A model generated the notes under the pieces. That model did no database searches. It saw nothing but the letters and a program-made list of their open reading frames with translations, and was not told where the DNA came from. This document shows positions 39,819 to 48,481 of a stretch of DNA of 64,000 nucleotides, piece by piece. Within the stretch, counting starts at the first letter, position 1. The number at the start of each line of letters is the position of its first letter. The position numbers were made by a program, and so were the translations under genes. This stretch comes from Mycobacteriales bacterium (GTDB lineage: Bacteria > Actinomycetota > Actinomycetes > Mycobacteriales > Mycobacteriaceae): NCBI GenBank assembly GCA_012842085.1, contig DUTM01000002.1, forward strand, positions 1-64,000. The letters are read 5' to 3'.

Positions 39819-39908
39819 TGGCGGTGGCGGAGGGATTTGAACCCTCGGACGCTTTAACACGTCACTCGCTTTCGAGGCGAGCACCTTCGGCCGCTCAGAC
39901 ACGCCACC
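39819..39908 (-). tRNA. tRNA-Ser(CGA)
   Basis: Acceptor GGTGGCG/CGCCACC, class II variable arm, T-loop GGTTCGAATCC, anticodon loop CTCGAAA giving CGA (reads UCG). The 3' CCA is encoded. Confidence 0.95.
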
Positions 39909-40055
39909 GGGGAAAACTATACGTGAAACACGGCTAAAGAGAAAAGTAACAGCACAGAAACCGGTGAAAAGCCCCCACAAGTGCTATTAAAAGAGCGGTT
40001 TAAAACGTTTTAAATCTCAGTCATGCTGGTGTAGGCGTGGTGCTACGCGTACCCT

Positions 40056-40586
40056 CTAGCGTTTCTTCGCAAAAAACTTTTCCAGTGGGGCGGCACACTC
40101 CGCCTCCAAAACTCCCCCCACAACCTCCGGAACATGCACCTGCCCTGGAGCCCGCACCACATCAATCAGCGAGCCGCACGCCCCAGTTTTGGGTTCCCAG
40201 GCACCAAAAACAATGCGGTTAATCCGGGCACCGACCGCTGCACCCGCACACATGGTGCAGGGCTCCAACGTCACCACCAGCGTGCAGTCCTCCAACCGCC
40301 AGCCATCCCCCACATTTTTGGCAGCTTCCCGCAGCGCCAGTACTTCCGCATGGGCAGTGGGATCACCGTCAGCTTCCCGGCGGTTAATCCCACGTCCCAC
40401 AATCTGTCCGGTGCCATCCACGACCAGGGCAGCGACCGGCACGTCCTCGGCACACTCTTTGGGGCGTGCATCTTCCCCCTCTGCCGTCACCAGCAATGCG
40501 AGAGCTTGCCGTAGCAAATCCTCGTCGCGGCTGTGGTGTGCGGGGGTGGGGAGCCCGGCGCCAATAATGGTGGGCGGATTCGGCAT
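40056..40586 (-). CDS. tadA: tRNA adenosine(34) deaminase TadA
   Basis: Makes inosine at the wobble position of tRNA-Arg(ACG), a gene for which is present at 46.4 kb. The 176-residue deaminase has the zinc and catalytic motif THAEV (HAE) and PCTMC, with an N-terminal extension of about 20 residues. Its ATG is 2 bp after the stop of the acidic partner gene, so the two are co-transcribed; the same pairing occurs in other actinobacteria. Confidence 0.93.
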   Translation of the reverse strand: MPNPPTIIGAGLPTPAHHSRDEDLLRQALALLVTAEGEDARPKECAEDVPVAALVVDGTGQIVGRGINRREADGDPTAHAEVLALREAAKNVGDGWRLEDCTLVVTLEPCTMCAGAAVGARINRIVFGAWEPKTGACGSLIDVVRAPGQVHVPEVVGGVLEAECAAPLEKFFAKKR

Positions 40587-40588
40587 TG

Positions 40589-41236
40589 TTAGACCAGCTC
40601 GCTCAATTCGTCGTCGAAGCCCAGATTTTCGGCGATCTCCATGATCTGCTCATCGGCCCAGGAGTCCTCATCATCCACGATGACACTCAGGATGGATTCG
40701 GTGAGCCCCAGGTCTTCCAGAATGTCGTAGTCTCCGACAGCCCAGTCGTCCCACTCGTCATCGGCGTCCAAATCGATTCCCTGCTCCTCCAAAGCCTCAA
40801 TCACGAGGTCTTCTTCGGTGGCGGCATCAATGTCGCTAACGAACATTTTCATGCCGTTGGGGCCGGGGCGGGCGATCACAAAATAGTCGCAGCCCCTGTT
40901 CAGAATGCCGAAGAGCGGGCCTTCGGTGCGGAGTTTGCGGAGTTCCTTCTCGAAAGCGTCGAAGTCTTCTTCAGCTTCGCCGGAAAGCTCGGTCAGATCC
41001 CATTCTCCGGAGTCGTCACGGTGCACGGCGATAGCGTAGGAGGGCATATCTTCGTCACTGTCACCACGGCTACCGGAGCGACTGGTGGAGTCGTCATCGT
41101 AGTCGTAGTCGTCGTCATCGTAGTCGTCATAGTCGTACGAATCGTCGTAGCTATCGTCGTCATAATCGGAGTCGTAGCTTCCGTAGGCGCCGTCCAGCTC
41201 ATCGTCGGAGCGCTCTTCCGAGTAATTGTTTGTCAT
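40589..41236 (-). CDS. TadA-associated acidic protein
   Basis: 215 residues from the ATG at 41236. Matches in layout the actinobacterial tRNA-adenosine-deaminase-associated family: an alpha/beta domain (YAIAVHRDDSGEWDLTEL ... GCDYFVIARPGPNG) upstream of tadA. Its N-terminus (about residues 15-50) is a run of Asp and Tyr encoded by repeated GAY/TAY codons. Function unknown. The start codon is only 18 bp from that of tyrA on the other strand, so both transcripts are probably leaderless or nearly so. Confidence 0.82.
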   Translation of the reverse strand: MTNNYSEERSDDELDGAYGSYDSDYDDDSYDDSYDYDDYDDDDYDYDDDSTSRSGSRGDSDEDMPSYAIAVHRDDSGEWDLTELSGEAEEDFDAFEKELRKLRTEGPLFGILNRGCDYFVIARPGPNGMKMFVSDIDAATEEDLVIEALEEQGIDLDADDEWDDWAVGDYDILEDLGLTESILSVIVDDEDSWADEQIMEIAENLGFDDELSELV

Positions 41237-41242
41237 ATGTTT

Positions 41243-41249
41243 TACGCTA
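41243..41249. promoter_or_regulatory. Overlapping divergent -10 elements
   Basis: TACGCTA holds TACGCT on the plus strand (41243-41248) and TAGCGT on the minus strand (41244-41249). The plus element sits exactly 6 nt before the tyrA ATG at 41255; the minus element 7 nt before the ATG at 41236. Both fit leaderless starts with a TAnnnT -10 box. Confidence 0.55.
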
Positions 41250-41254
41250 CTTAT

Positions 41255-42163
41255 ATGCGAACGAATTGTCAGCATAAAGTTTTGAATCACCCCGTTTGTG
41301 TTATCGGTTTGGGACTCATCGGCGGATCACTGATGCGTGCGCTTGCCGCCGCCGAGGTTCCGGTCTTTGGCTGGAACCGTTCCGAAGCAACCGTGGAGGC
41401 TGCCCACGCCGACGGCTTCGACGTGTATAACGACCTGCCGGAAACGCTGCTCCGGGCTGCGGAAGAGGATGCCCTTATTGTGTTGGGGGTGCCGGTGTAT
41501 GCGGTGGCGGAGCTGCTGTCTGTCATTGTGGAGTATGCGCCGCAGTGTGCCCTCACCGATGTGGTGAGCGTGAAGGAAGAGGTGCAAGCCTTAGTGGAGG
41601 CGGCGGGGTTGGGGGACCGTTTCGTGGGGTCGCACCCCATGGCTGGCAATGAGTATTCAGGCTGGCAGAGCACCGATTCGAGACTTTTTGAGGGTGCTCC
41701 CTGGGTGGTTATGGCCGATGGGGACCCGGAGGTGACGGAGCGGGTGCAGTGCATGGCGGTGACGGTGGGCGCCCACATTGTGGAGACGGATCCCGTCACC
41801 CACGACGGGGCTGTTGCCTGCATTTCGCATGTGCCCCACCTGGTGGCCAGCGCTTTGGCGACTACTGGTGTTGAGGAAAGTATTGGGGGTGGGGACTTGG
41901 CGCTGCAGTTGGCCGCTGGGTCCTTCCGGGATGGTACCCGGGTGGCGGGCACTAGCCCTTCGCTGGTGCGCTCCATGTGTGAAGGCAACCGCCGAGCAGT
42001 GTTGCCAGTTTTGGGCCACATGATTGAGGAACTGCAGGCCTGCTACCGGGAACTCTGGTCGGAGGGAACGGTGGCAGATCTGACGGCACGCGGCAATGCA
42101 GCGCATGCACACTATAAAGAGGTGAAGCGCCACACCGACGAACCCACGGAGCCCGCTGACTAG
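41255..42163 (+). CDS. tyrA: Prephenate dehydrogenase
   Basis: Oxidative decarboxylation of prephenate in tyrosine synthesis. 302 residues from MRTNCQHKVLNHP; the NAD motif CVIGLGLIGGSLMRAL follows at once, then ALTDVVSVKEE, GSHPMAGNEYSGW and the helical dimerisation domain with SHVPHLVASAL. The frame runs open far upstream but that part is antisense to the acidic protein gene. An ATG at 41237 is possible but abuts the divergent start; the -10 position supports 41255. The same neighbour (tadA) is seen in mycobacteria. Confidence 0.92.
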   Translation: MRTNCQHKVLNHPVCVIGLGLIGGSLMRALAAAEVPVFGWNRSEATVEAAHADGFDVYNDLPETLLRAAEEDALIVLGVPVYAVAELLSVIVEYAPQCALTDVVSVKEEVQALVEAAGLGDRFVGSHPMAGNEYSGWQSTDSRLFEGAPWVVMADGDPEVTERVQCMAVTVGAHIVETDPVTHDGAVACISHVPHLVASALATTGVEESIGGGDLALQLAAGSFRDGTRVAGTSPSLVRSMCEGNRRAVLPVLGHMIEELQACYRELWSEGTVADLTARGNAAHAHYKEVKRHTDEPTEPAD

Positions 42164-42169
42164 AGCTGT

Positions 42170-44073
42170 TTAGTCGTTGCTGTCGCTTGTCGGGCTGTCG
42201 CCGGTCGAAGCGTCGCTACCTGGGAGGTACACCCGCTGGAGGCGGATGTGATCCCCAAGCTCCCACACCTCGCCCAATTCCATGGGCTGCAGGTCTTCTC
42301 GACCAGCGGTGCGGGGCAGTTTGGCGGCCTCCTCCGCAATCCGTTTTTCTTCCTCCCGCTTAGCTTTGCGGTTCCGGAATTTTTCGGTGATGCGGGCGAA
42401 ACCCTTCGCCTGGGACTGCGGCTTTTGTGCAGCTTTCTGCTTCTTAGCTTTACCAGCGCCGTCAACGGCACCGTCACCAGCTTTCTTGTCCTTGGAAACG
42501 GCTTTAGCGGCCCCGCGGCTCACATCCATTTCGGACGGCTCCAGGTCGATGGAGTCACGCAGCATGGTGGATCGCATGAAGAGGGCGGCCACCAGCCCGA
42601 CAACCGCCATCACTGCGGTGGCGATGAAAATAATGGCGATGGCGTTGGCGTAGGCAGACTGCAACATAACGCCAATGGGGCCATCGGATTTCAGCACCGA
42701 CAGGTCCTCCACATGGCTGAGCTGCTGCAGGGAACTGGCGTCAACACCCTGGTCCACCAGTCGTTCTGCACCGTCGTGGACGTAGTGAGTGAGGTTGCGG
42801 TTGAACATTGCGCCGAGCGCCTGCAAACCAATGCTGCCACCCATGGAGCGGGCGAAAGTGACCGCAGCAGTGGAGGCACCAATATCCTTGTAGGCCACTG
42901 TGTTTTGGACGGCGAGCACCAGGTTCTGCATGGCGGCACCTTGGCCGAAACCAACCAGCGCCAAGCCGGCAGCCACATACCAGTAGGGGTGTTGTCACCA
43001 ATGAAAATGAGCATGATGGAGCCGCCCGTAAGCAGCGCCATTCCGGTGACGACGGCAGGCTTCCATTTACCCGAGCTGGACACCAGGTAGCCCGCAACGG
43101 TGGAGGCCACGAGGGCACCGATGGAGATGGGCAGCATTCCCAAACCGGAGACCGTGGGGGTGTAGCCGCGTCCCAGCTGGAAGTACTGTCCCATAAAGAT
43201 GGAGACGGTGTTTTGGGAAACACCCAACATGATGGAGGTGATAACCGCCAGCCGGGTGATGGGGGTGTTGAGCACCTCGAAGGGGATAAGGGGTTCGGCG
43301 GCGCGCTTCTCCCAGAACACGAAAATGGTGAGCACAATAAGCGACACCACCAGCAGGATCCACAGTCGCCAGTCATCCCAGGAAAACTCGTTGGAGGCTT
43401 CCGTCATCCACAGCATAAAGAGGGTGACGCCCACGGTGATGAGCACAGAGCCCAGGTAGTCGATTTTGGGTTTGCGTTTCGGGGCAGGTGGAACCTCCAG
43501 CTTGCGGTGCACGATCAGCATGGCGATGAGGGTGAAGGGTACCGCCACCCAGAAGCACCAGCGCCAGCCCCACAGGTCCACAATGAAACCACCGAAAAGT
43601 GGTCCCGAGACGGTGGCGACGGCCATAACCGCACCCATGTAGCCGTTGTATTTGCCGCGCTCACGGGGGCTAATAACGGAGGCGATGACGGCACCTGTGA
43701 GCGCCATTTGGAAGCCCATGCCGACACCTTGAATGGCGCGGAAAACAACCAGAATTTCGGTGTTCCAGGAGAATCCGGAAAGTAGCGATCCCACAATAAA
43801 GATCCCGAAACCCCACATGAGGAGTGTTTTCTTGTGGAACTGGTCGGCCAGTTTACCAGCGATGACGGTTCCAATGGTGGAGGCGAGGAGCGCTCCGGTA
43901 ATGACCCACGTGTAGGCGCTTTGGGATCCGTGTAGGTCCTTGATCATTGTTGGTAGCGCGGTCGCCACAATGGTGAGGGACGTCATCGCTACGAACATGC
44001 CAGCCATGACGCCGGCTAGTGCTTTGAGCACTTCCTTCCGGCGTTCCCTGGCGGCTTTTCGATCTGTGGTCAA
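42170..44073 (-). pseudogene. DHA2-type MFS efflux transporter, frameshifted
   Basis: Drug/H+ antiporter of the 14-span EmrB/QacA kind, in two frames. The first frame (44073 leftwards) gives spans 1 to about 11, including GAVIASVISPRERGKYNG (motif C-like); it leaves frame near 42986-42989, within a GGGG run on the plus strand. The second frame continues with YWYVAAGLALVGFGQG to a charged C-terminal tail ending at 42170. One extra base in the C-run would restore a protein of about 634 residues. Either a recent mutation, slippage switch or assembly error. Lies 18 bp behind the marR gene. Confidence 0.8.
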
Positions 44074-44091
44074 CTGTTGTCCTTAGTCGTG

Positions 44092-44667
44092 TTAATCATT
44101 GAATTTGCGGTACTGTTTGCCTATTTTTTGGCACTCACAGGGTAGGTCTGCGCGGATCACCCGGCGGAACTGGGCGCTCAGTTTTTCTAGCGAGGCGGCC
44201 ATCGCCTCGACGTCCTCATCGTCCCACTCTTTGAGTGCTCTTTCCCCCAAAGCAAGGTGGTCATGCAGGCTGTCCTGCAGTTCTTCGCGTCCCACATCGG
44301 TGAGCGCTATGAGGATGGCTCGCGCGTCACGGGGGTCGGGGCGCCGTTGCACGAGGCCGCGTTTTTCGAGTCCCGAGATTTGGCGGGAAACCACAGATTG
44401 GTTGCAGTGGACGAGTGCAGCAAGGTCGTTGATTCTTATTCCGGCGGAGTCCAGCCCGTCCTTCCCCAGGGGGTGAGTGCCTTTTTCGGCTGCGGCCTGG
44501 TGGAATTTTTCTTCCTGGTGCAGGTGACGGAGGAGTGCTAGCTCGGAGCCGGTGAGTTCGGAGCACGCGTTTACTTCGGAGGTGATTTTCCGGTAGGTAC
44601 GTTGGAAATTAGCCATTTCTGCCGTGAGGCGGACTACTGATGGGCGAATCTCAAACGTTTCAGACAC
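44092..44667 (-). CDS. MarR-family transcriptional regulator
   Basis: 191 residues with a winged helix: INDLAALVHCNQSVVSRQISGLEKRGLVQRRPDPRDARAILIALTD is the recognition helix and wing, seen here in order. Located immediately upstream of the MFS efflux gene on the same strand, so it probably controls its own operon. A perfect palindrome lies 18 bp before its ATG. An extra segment (FHQAAAEKGTHPLGKDG) before the DNA-binding part and a Cys pair near the C-terminus (PCEC) might sense ligands or oxidants. Confidence 0.88.
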   Translation of the reverse strand: MSETFEIRPSVVRLTAEMANFQRTYRKITSEVNACSELTGSELALLRHLHQEEKFHQAAAEKGTHPLGKDGLDSAGIRINDLAALVHCNQSVVSRQISGLEKRGLVQRRPDPRDARAILIALTDVGREELQDSLHDHLALGERALKEWDDEDVEAMAASLEKLSAQFRRVIRADLPCECQKIGKQYRKFND

Positions 44668-44684
44668 TCCATAACCATAACATC

Positions 44685-44703
44685 TATATTCACTATGAAT
44701 ATA
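44685..44703. promoter_or_regulatory. Probable MarR operator
   Basis: TATATTC-ACTAT-GAATATA: perfect 7-bp arms with a 5-bp spacer, 18 bp upstream of the marR start codon. The length and position suit a dimeric MarR site for autoregulation. Confidence 0.6.
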
Positions 44704-44719
44704 AATTGGAGCTAAATAG

Positions 44720-44892
44720 AAAGAACCGGGAAACGAAAACTAATTGCTCCCATGTATATCGTTTCCCGGTTCTCAAAAAGTGACTGCACACAATACCGGC
44801 GCTCTCTCTCGCACTAGCGGTCTCCCATCCGCTAGGCAACGCCACAGTCACTTAGCCGCCTCAATCGCTCAAAAAAGCGGCAGCTTTTGAGG
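44720..44892 (-). ncRNA. Candidate structured non-coding RNA
   Basis: In a gap without coding genes, four nested or successive stems occur. P1 joins CTTTTGAG (44884-44891) with CTCAAAAAG (44772-44780). P2 is an 8-bp perfect stem AGTGACTG (44779-44786) with CAGTCACT (44845-44852). P3 is CTAGCGG (44814-44820) with CCGCTAG (44829-44835). A 15-bp perfect terminator-like hairpin, 44722-44736 with 44759-44773, is followed on the minus strand by TTTCTATTT, so minus transcription is favoured. I recognise no known riboswitch or sRNA family. Confidence 0.5.
44722..44773 (-). terminator. 15-bp perfect hairpin ending the candidate RNA
   Basis: AGAACCGGGAAACGA and its exact complement, 22-nt loop, followed on the minus strand by TTTCTATTT. 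It also separates the marR-MFS unit from transcription coming from the right. Confidence 0.6.
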
Positions 44893-45296
44893 ACTAAACA
44901 TTATTTTTTTGTCCTGGTTTGAGTATGCAAGATTCTTAAACATCTGCCTAGTCAACTTTTGTATACCCGCTTTACAACCCTTAATTAATAATTGCTGCGG
45001 GGTGTTACATTGTTTGAACCTTGTCCAACTCAATCGATAATGTATCACCAGCTTATTCACGAAAGCAAATTCGTAAACTTTCTGTAAAGGTGCTGCTCAA
45101 ATGATGTTTTTCTATGGTTAAAATTCATTTTTAAACCATTATTTAAATTATTTTAAACATTTGGGTTTTCTGGACAGTACGTTTTTACAGACCTTTACAA
45201 ACGGACACGTATGTTTTTCACACCATTTTTTAATTAAAAAACTAATTGGCAACCAGTGACAACAAAACGATTTCTAGCAGATTCTTCTGAATCGGT
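44893..45296. other. AT-rich gene-free gap
   Basis: About 400 bp with clearly lower GC than the surroundings (roughly one third in several lines). It holds runs such as TTTAAACCATTATTTAAATTATTTTAAAC and several TTTACA motifs. On the minus strand a TATACA -10-like box (near 44962) could start the RNA candidate to its left. No coding frame here looks real. Confidence 0.5.
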
Positions 45297-46052
45297 TCAC
45301 TTTAGTTCGTCTGCATGCTGCGGGCACCACCAAGTTACGGAGCTCGCTATGAACTGTCCTTTCTGGTAGGCCGTCATACTTTTCTCCGCAAGGATGAGCG
45401 CCATTCCCACTTCCCCGAAGCTTGCACCCTTGTCGAATTGTTTACATACCGCTAGGGCCGCTTTTTTCGCTGATTCTGGTTTGGCTTTGATTCCCATTGT
45501 TAGTAGGGAGTTGCGGAAGAGGTCCGCTTTTACCTCCGGGTCCATGTCTTGCATTAAGACTGCTGCTTGTTCACTGGCTGTTGGAGGCTCGTTGACCTTT
45601 TTTACTCCCACTACTATTAGGGCGATGATGAGTGCCAGCACGAGTACTGCGGCGAGGATTTTCACCACCATTAGTTTGCGGGAGCGTTTTTGTAGTTTTT
45701 CGTAGTTGAGGGGTTGTTGCCAGTCTTCTATTGGTTCGGTTTCGGAGATGGCGTCGTTGAGTTTTTCAACGAATTTGAGGTTTTGTTTGGTGGTTTCGAC
45801 GGTGAATATTCCGGTGTCGAAACTTTTTGGTATTCCGTGTTCTATGTTGCGGAAGTAGAAACGCAGCTGGTTTTTCTTTGTTTTTCCTTCTTTGGGCGTG
45901 CGTTTCCATTCGGCGCTACGGATGGCTCCGACGGGGATCTCTACAGTTTTGCCTGCCCCGCGGCGGTCGTCTTCGTGTTTGACTGCCACAATTCTCTGTT
46001 GGGTTTTGAGGGTTGCGACGGCACCCACTGCATCGAGGTTGTAAACAGTCAT
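45297..46052 (-). CDS. Membrane protein with PH-like N-terminus and DUF732 C-terminus
   Basis: 251 residues in three parts. Residues 1-110 resemble a PH-like/DUF4429-type fold (VGAIRSAEWKRTP, LRFYFRNIEHG). One membrane span at about 129-150 is VVKILAAVLVLALIIALIVV, preceded by basic KRSRK. The outer part is a DUF732-type domain (AALAVCKQFDKGASFGEV ... SSVTWWCPQHADEL) with two Cys for a disulfide. DUF732 is common in mycobacterial secreted proteins of unknown role. Single gene facing an AT-rich gap. Confidence 0.75.
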   Translation of the reverse strand: MTVYNLDAVGAVATLKTQQRIVAVKHEDDRRGAGKTVEIPVGAIRSAEWKRTPKEGKTKKNQLRFYFRNIEHGIPKSFDTGIFTVETTKQNLKFVEKLNDAISETEPIEDWQQPLNYEKLQKRSRKLMVVKILAAVLVLALIIALIVVGVKKVNEPPTASEQAAVLMQDMDPEVKADLFRNSLLTMGIKAKPESAKKAALAVCKQFDKGASFGEVGMALILAEKSMTAYQKGQFIASSVTWWCPQHADELK

Positions 46053-46303
46053 AGCGGATCCTCATTTGTCGGCGGAGAGAGCGGTTGATACATGCACTGA
46101 TCTGTTTTCAGTTGCACCCTCTAACAATAGCTAAACAACCGGTTAGCAGGCATGAATAAGCAGCAATAAAGGAATTTCAGAATTACTTGAACAGCCAAGT
46201 GCAGGGCGAATTAGATCCATCTTCGTCAAGATAGACGCATATTTGACCGTACCGACCCTTAGTGGTCCATAAACGGTACATGAAAAGCAACATTAGCTAA
46301 CGA
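46053..46303. other. Intergenic gap upstream of the DUF732 gene
   Basis: No coding frame is convincing. It should hold the promoter of the minus-strand DUF732 gene. A nested inverted repeat GTACCG...CGGTAC with inner ACC/GGT arms is seen around 46248-46278, role unknown. Confidence 0.35.
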
Positions 46304-46336
46304 ATAAAAAGAACCGCAGGCCTTTGACCTGCGGTT
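46304..46336 (-). terminator. Terminator of tRNA-Arg(ACG)
   Basis: AACCGCAGG / CCTGCGGTT perfect 9-bp stem with a 7-nt loop; on the minus strand CTTTTTATT follows. Confidence 0.85.
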
Positions 46337-46349
46337 TCTTCTTAATATG

Positions 46350-46425
46350 TGGCGCGCTCGAAGGGATTCGAACCCCCAACCTTCTGATCCGTAGTCAGAT
46401 GCTCTATCCGTTGAGCTACGAGCGC
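46350..46425 (-). tRNA. tRNA-Arg(ACG)
   Basis: Acceptor GCGCTCG/CGAGCGC, D-arm AGCTCAACGGATAGAGC, anticodon loop CTACGGA giving ACG, T-loop GGTTCGAATCC, CCA encoded. This is the substrate for TadA, whose gene lies at 40.1 kb. Confidence 0.96.
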
Positions 46426-46656
46426 CCGCTTTTAGCAGCAAACAAAAGTATATAGCCGCATGATCAGTTAAACAAAATCCGTTCTTTCAAACCAACAAGC
46501 TGTCAAGCGATTAAAGTCTTCTTCAAGGGTTCAATCAAAGCTCAACTCGAATTTACTGTGACGCGTCTTGGAAGAAGATTATGTCGATAACATCGTCTTT
46601 AGATATAACTTTCCGCTCTCTGAATATCCATTTCTTCACCCCTGTAAAGGATGTCC

Positions 46657-48420
46657 ATGAGCAAACACGTCACTCGCCGTCAATTCCTTGGCGGTGCCGC
46701 ACTATCCCTTGGTTACCTCATGGCTAAGCCAGAACTAGACAGCATCAACCAACAAGCATGGGCTACTCCCGCCCCGGGAACCTACAAGCCCATCGGCTCG
46801 CAAATGAAAATTAATGCCACCACTTTGCAGTACCACACGGTGCAGCAAAAGAAAGGCAACCGCTGGAGCCCCGTCATCGCAGGTAAACCGCTCCCGCTCA
46901 TTACCCGCAACGACATTGCTAAAAGTGCCGGAAAGCGTCCACGCGTAGCGTTGGCGTCCATTGGTCAGCTATCGGACATTCACGTTATTGATGTCCAGTC
47001 GCCGGCACGTGGTGAGTTCGTCCACACCCGCATCGGTTACGCCTACCGCCCCAATGAGGCACTCTCGAACTTCACTGTGCTAGCCGCCGTCAAGCGCCTC
47101 AACAAATACAACTTTGGCCCCATTTTTGGCCGCAAACTGGATTGTGTTGTGGTCACTGGCGACATGACGGACAACAACGAAACCATTGAATTGGAGTGGC
47201 TGCTCAAACTGTTGAGCGGTGGCACCTTCTACTCCAACACAGGCGCACCCGACAAGTTCGAGGGTGTGGGGGCGTTTGGCAACCCCTACTTTTGGCAGCC
47301 GGAAAGCCCGAAGCCGGATCTTTACAAGCGTCACGGTTTCCCCTACGTGAAGAACTACTACCAGCCGATTCTCAAAACCCCGATTCGTTCGGAGGGCCTC
47401 AAAATGCCGTGGTTTGCGGTTATCGGCAACCACGACACCTGCCTGCTGGGTAGTTTCCCGAACCGTTTCAACCTGGAGCCCGTCTACACCGGCGACAAGA
47501 AGATCATTCACTTCGACATTGACGACATTCTGGGCACCCCCTACGAGGATGCGGAAGACATCCAGGAACGTATTCTGGGGGATCTGCTGCGCGGCAAGAA
47601 GGAGCTCTTCCAGCAGGTCACCCCGGATCCGAAACGTGCCCCCTACAGTCGTGCCACGTTTTCCGCCATGCACCACGAGAAGCGTTTCATTGGTGCTGGC
47701 CCGCGCGGCCACGGTCTGCCGAAGGATGGCCGACTGTACTACACCTTCCCCATCTCGGATAAGGTCATGGGCATTACGTTGGACACCACCATCCCGAAGG
47801 GCGGCGCCCATGGGCACCTGGGTGGCAAACAAATGGCGTGGCTGAAGAAGCAGCTGGCCGCCCACAGCTCCTACTACTACAACGACGAGGGCAAGAAGGT
47901 TAAAGGCGGCGGTAAAGACAAGCTGCTGATGGTTTTCTCCCACCACAGTGCGGAATACATGCGTGGGCTGGGCAAACCGAAACCGACCGACGATGCGGAC
48001 TCCCTAGCTAGCCACAGTCCGGAGGAACTCATCGAGGTGTTGCAGCGTTTCCCGAACGTCATCGCCTGGGTGAATGGCCACAGCCACGCAGCACGCATTA
48101 ACGCCTATAAACACAACAACCCGGTGCGGAGTTTCTGGGAAATCAACTGCCCCAGTTTTATTGACTGGCCGCACCTGGGTCGCATCCTGGAGGTTGTGGA
48201 CAATAACGACGGTACGCTCTCCATCTTCACCACTCTGTTTGAGCCGGATGTGCCGTTGGATCCGAAGAAGGCCAAGAATAATGTGGACCGACTGGCGTCC
48301 CTGAGCCGTCTGGTGGCCGCCAACAACTTCGAAAACCCCACCGAAACCCACCTCGGCAAAACCACCGACTGCAACACGGAACTGCTGCTGAAGAACCCGC
48401 TTGTGCGAGCAAAAGCATAG
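46657..48420 (+). CDS. Tat-exported metallophosphoesterase
   Basis: 587 residues from the ATG at 46657, which has AAAGG 6 nt upstream (the ATG at 46651 is too close to it). The N-terminus has a twin-arginine signal VTRRQFLGGAALSLG. Calcineurin-type motifs are in order: SDIHVID, TGDMTDN, IGNHD, FSHHSAEY and NGHSHAARI. It resembles the TIGR03767-type actinobacterial metallophosphoesterases, substrate unknown. Folded export by Tat fits a metal-loaded enzyme. Single gene followed by a bidirectional terminator. Confidence 0.88.
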   Translation: MSKHVTRRQFLGGAALSLGYLMAKPELDSINQQAWATPAPGTYKPIGSQMKINATTLQYHTVQQKKGNRWSPVIAGKPLPLITRNDIAKSAGKRPRVALASIGQLSDIHVIDVQSPARGEFVHTRIGYAYRPNEALSNFTVLAAVKRLNKYNFGPIFGRKLDCVVVTGDMTDNNETIELEWLLKLLSGGTFYSNTGAPDKFEGVGAFGNPYFWQPESPKPDLYKRHGFPYVKNYYQPILKTPIRSEGLKMPWFAVIGNHDTCLLGSFPNRFNLEPVYTGDKKIIHFDIDDILGTPYEDAEDIQERILGDLLRGKKELFQQVTPDPKRAPYSRATFSAMHHEKRFIGAGPRGHGLPKDGRLYYTFPISDKVMGITLDTTIPKGGAHGHLGGKQMAWLKKQLAAHSSYYYNDEGKKVKGGGKDKLLMVFSHHSAEYMRGLGKPKPTDDADSLASHSPEELIEVLQRFPNVIAWVNGHSHAARINAYKHNNPVRSFWEINCPSFIDWPHLGRILEVVDNNDGTLSIFTTLFEPDVPLDPKKAKNNVDRLASLSRLVAANNFENPTETHLGKTTDCNTELLLKNPLVRAKA

Positions 48421-48481
48421 GGGGTGACGGCAGTCCACACTGCTGCCATCTGCGGCTGTACATAAAGAGTTCTACATAAAG

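Noticed and set aside
40586-41254. Upstream extension of the tyrA frame by about 220 codons
   Set aside because: It is antisense to the TadA partner gene and its Val/Ile runs mirror Asp/Tyr codons; tyrA homology starts just after 41255.
44780-44852. 72-nt element with 7-8 bp closing stem, like a tRNA acceptor
   Set aside because: No T-loop TTCNA, no D-arm or anticodon geometry and no CCA; better seen as part of a branched RNA.
44869-45060. 63-codon minus-strand frame in the AT-rich gap
   Set aside because: No ribosome site, no domain, composition like the AT-rich noncoding DNA, and it runs into the structured RNA region.
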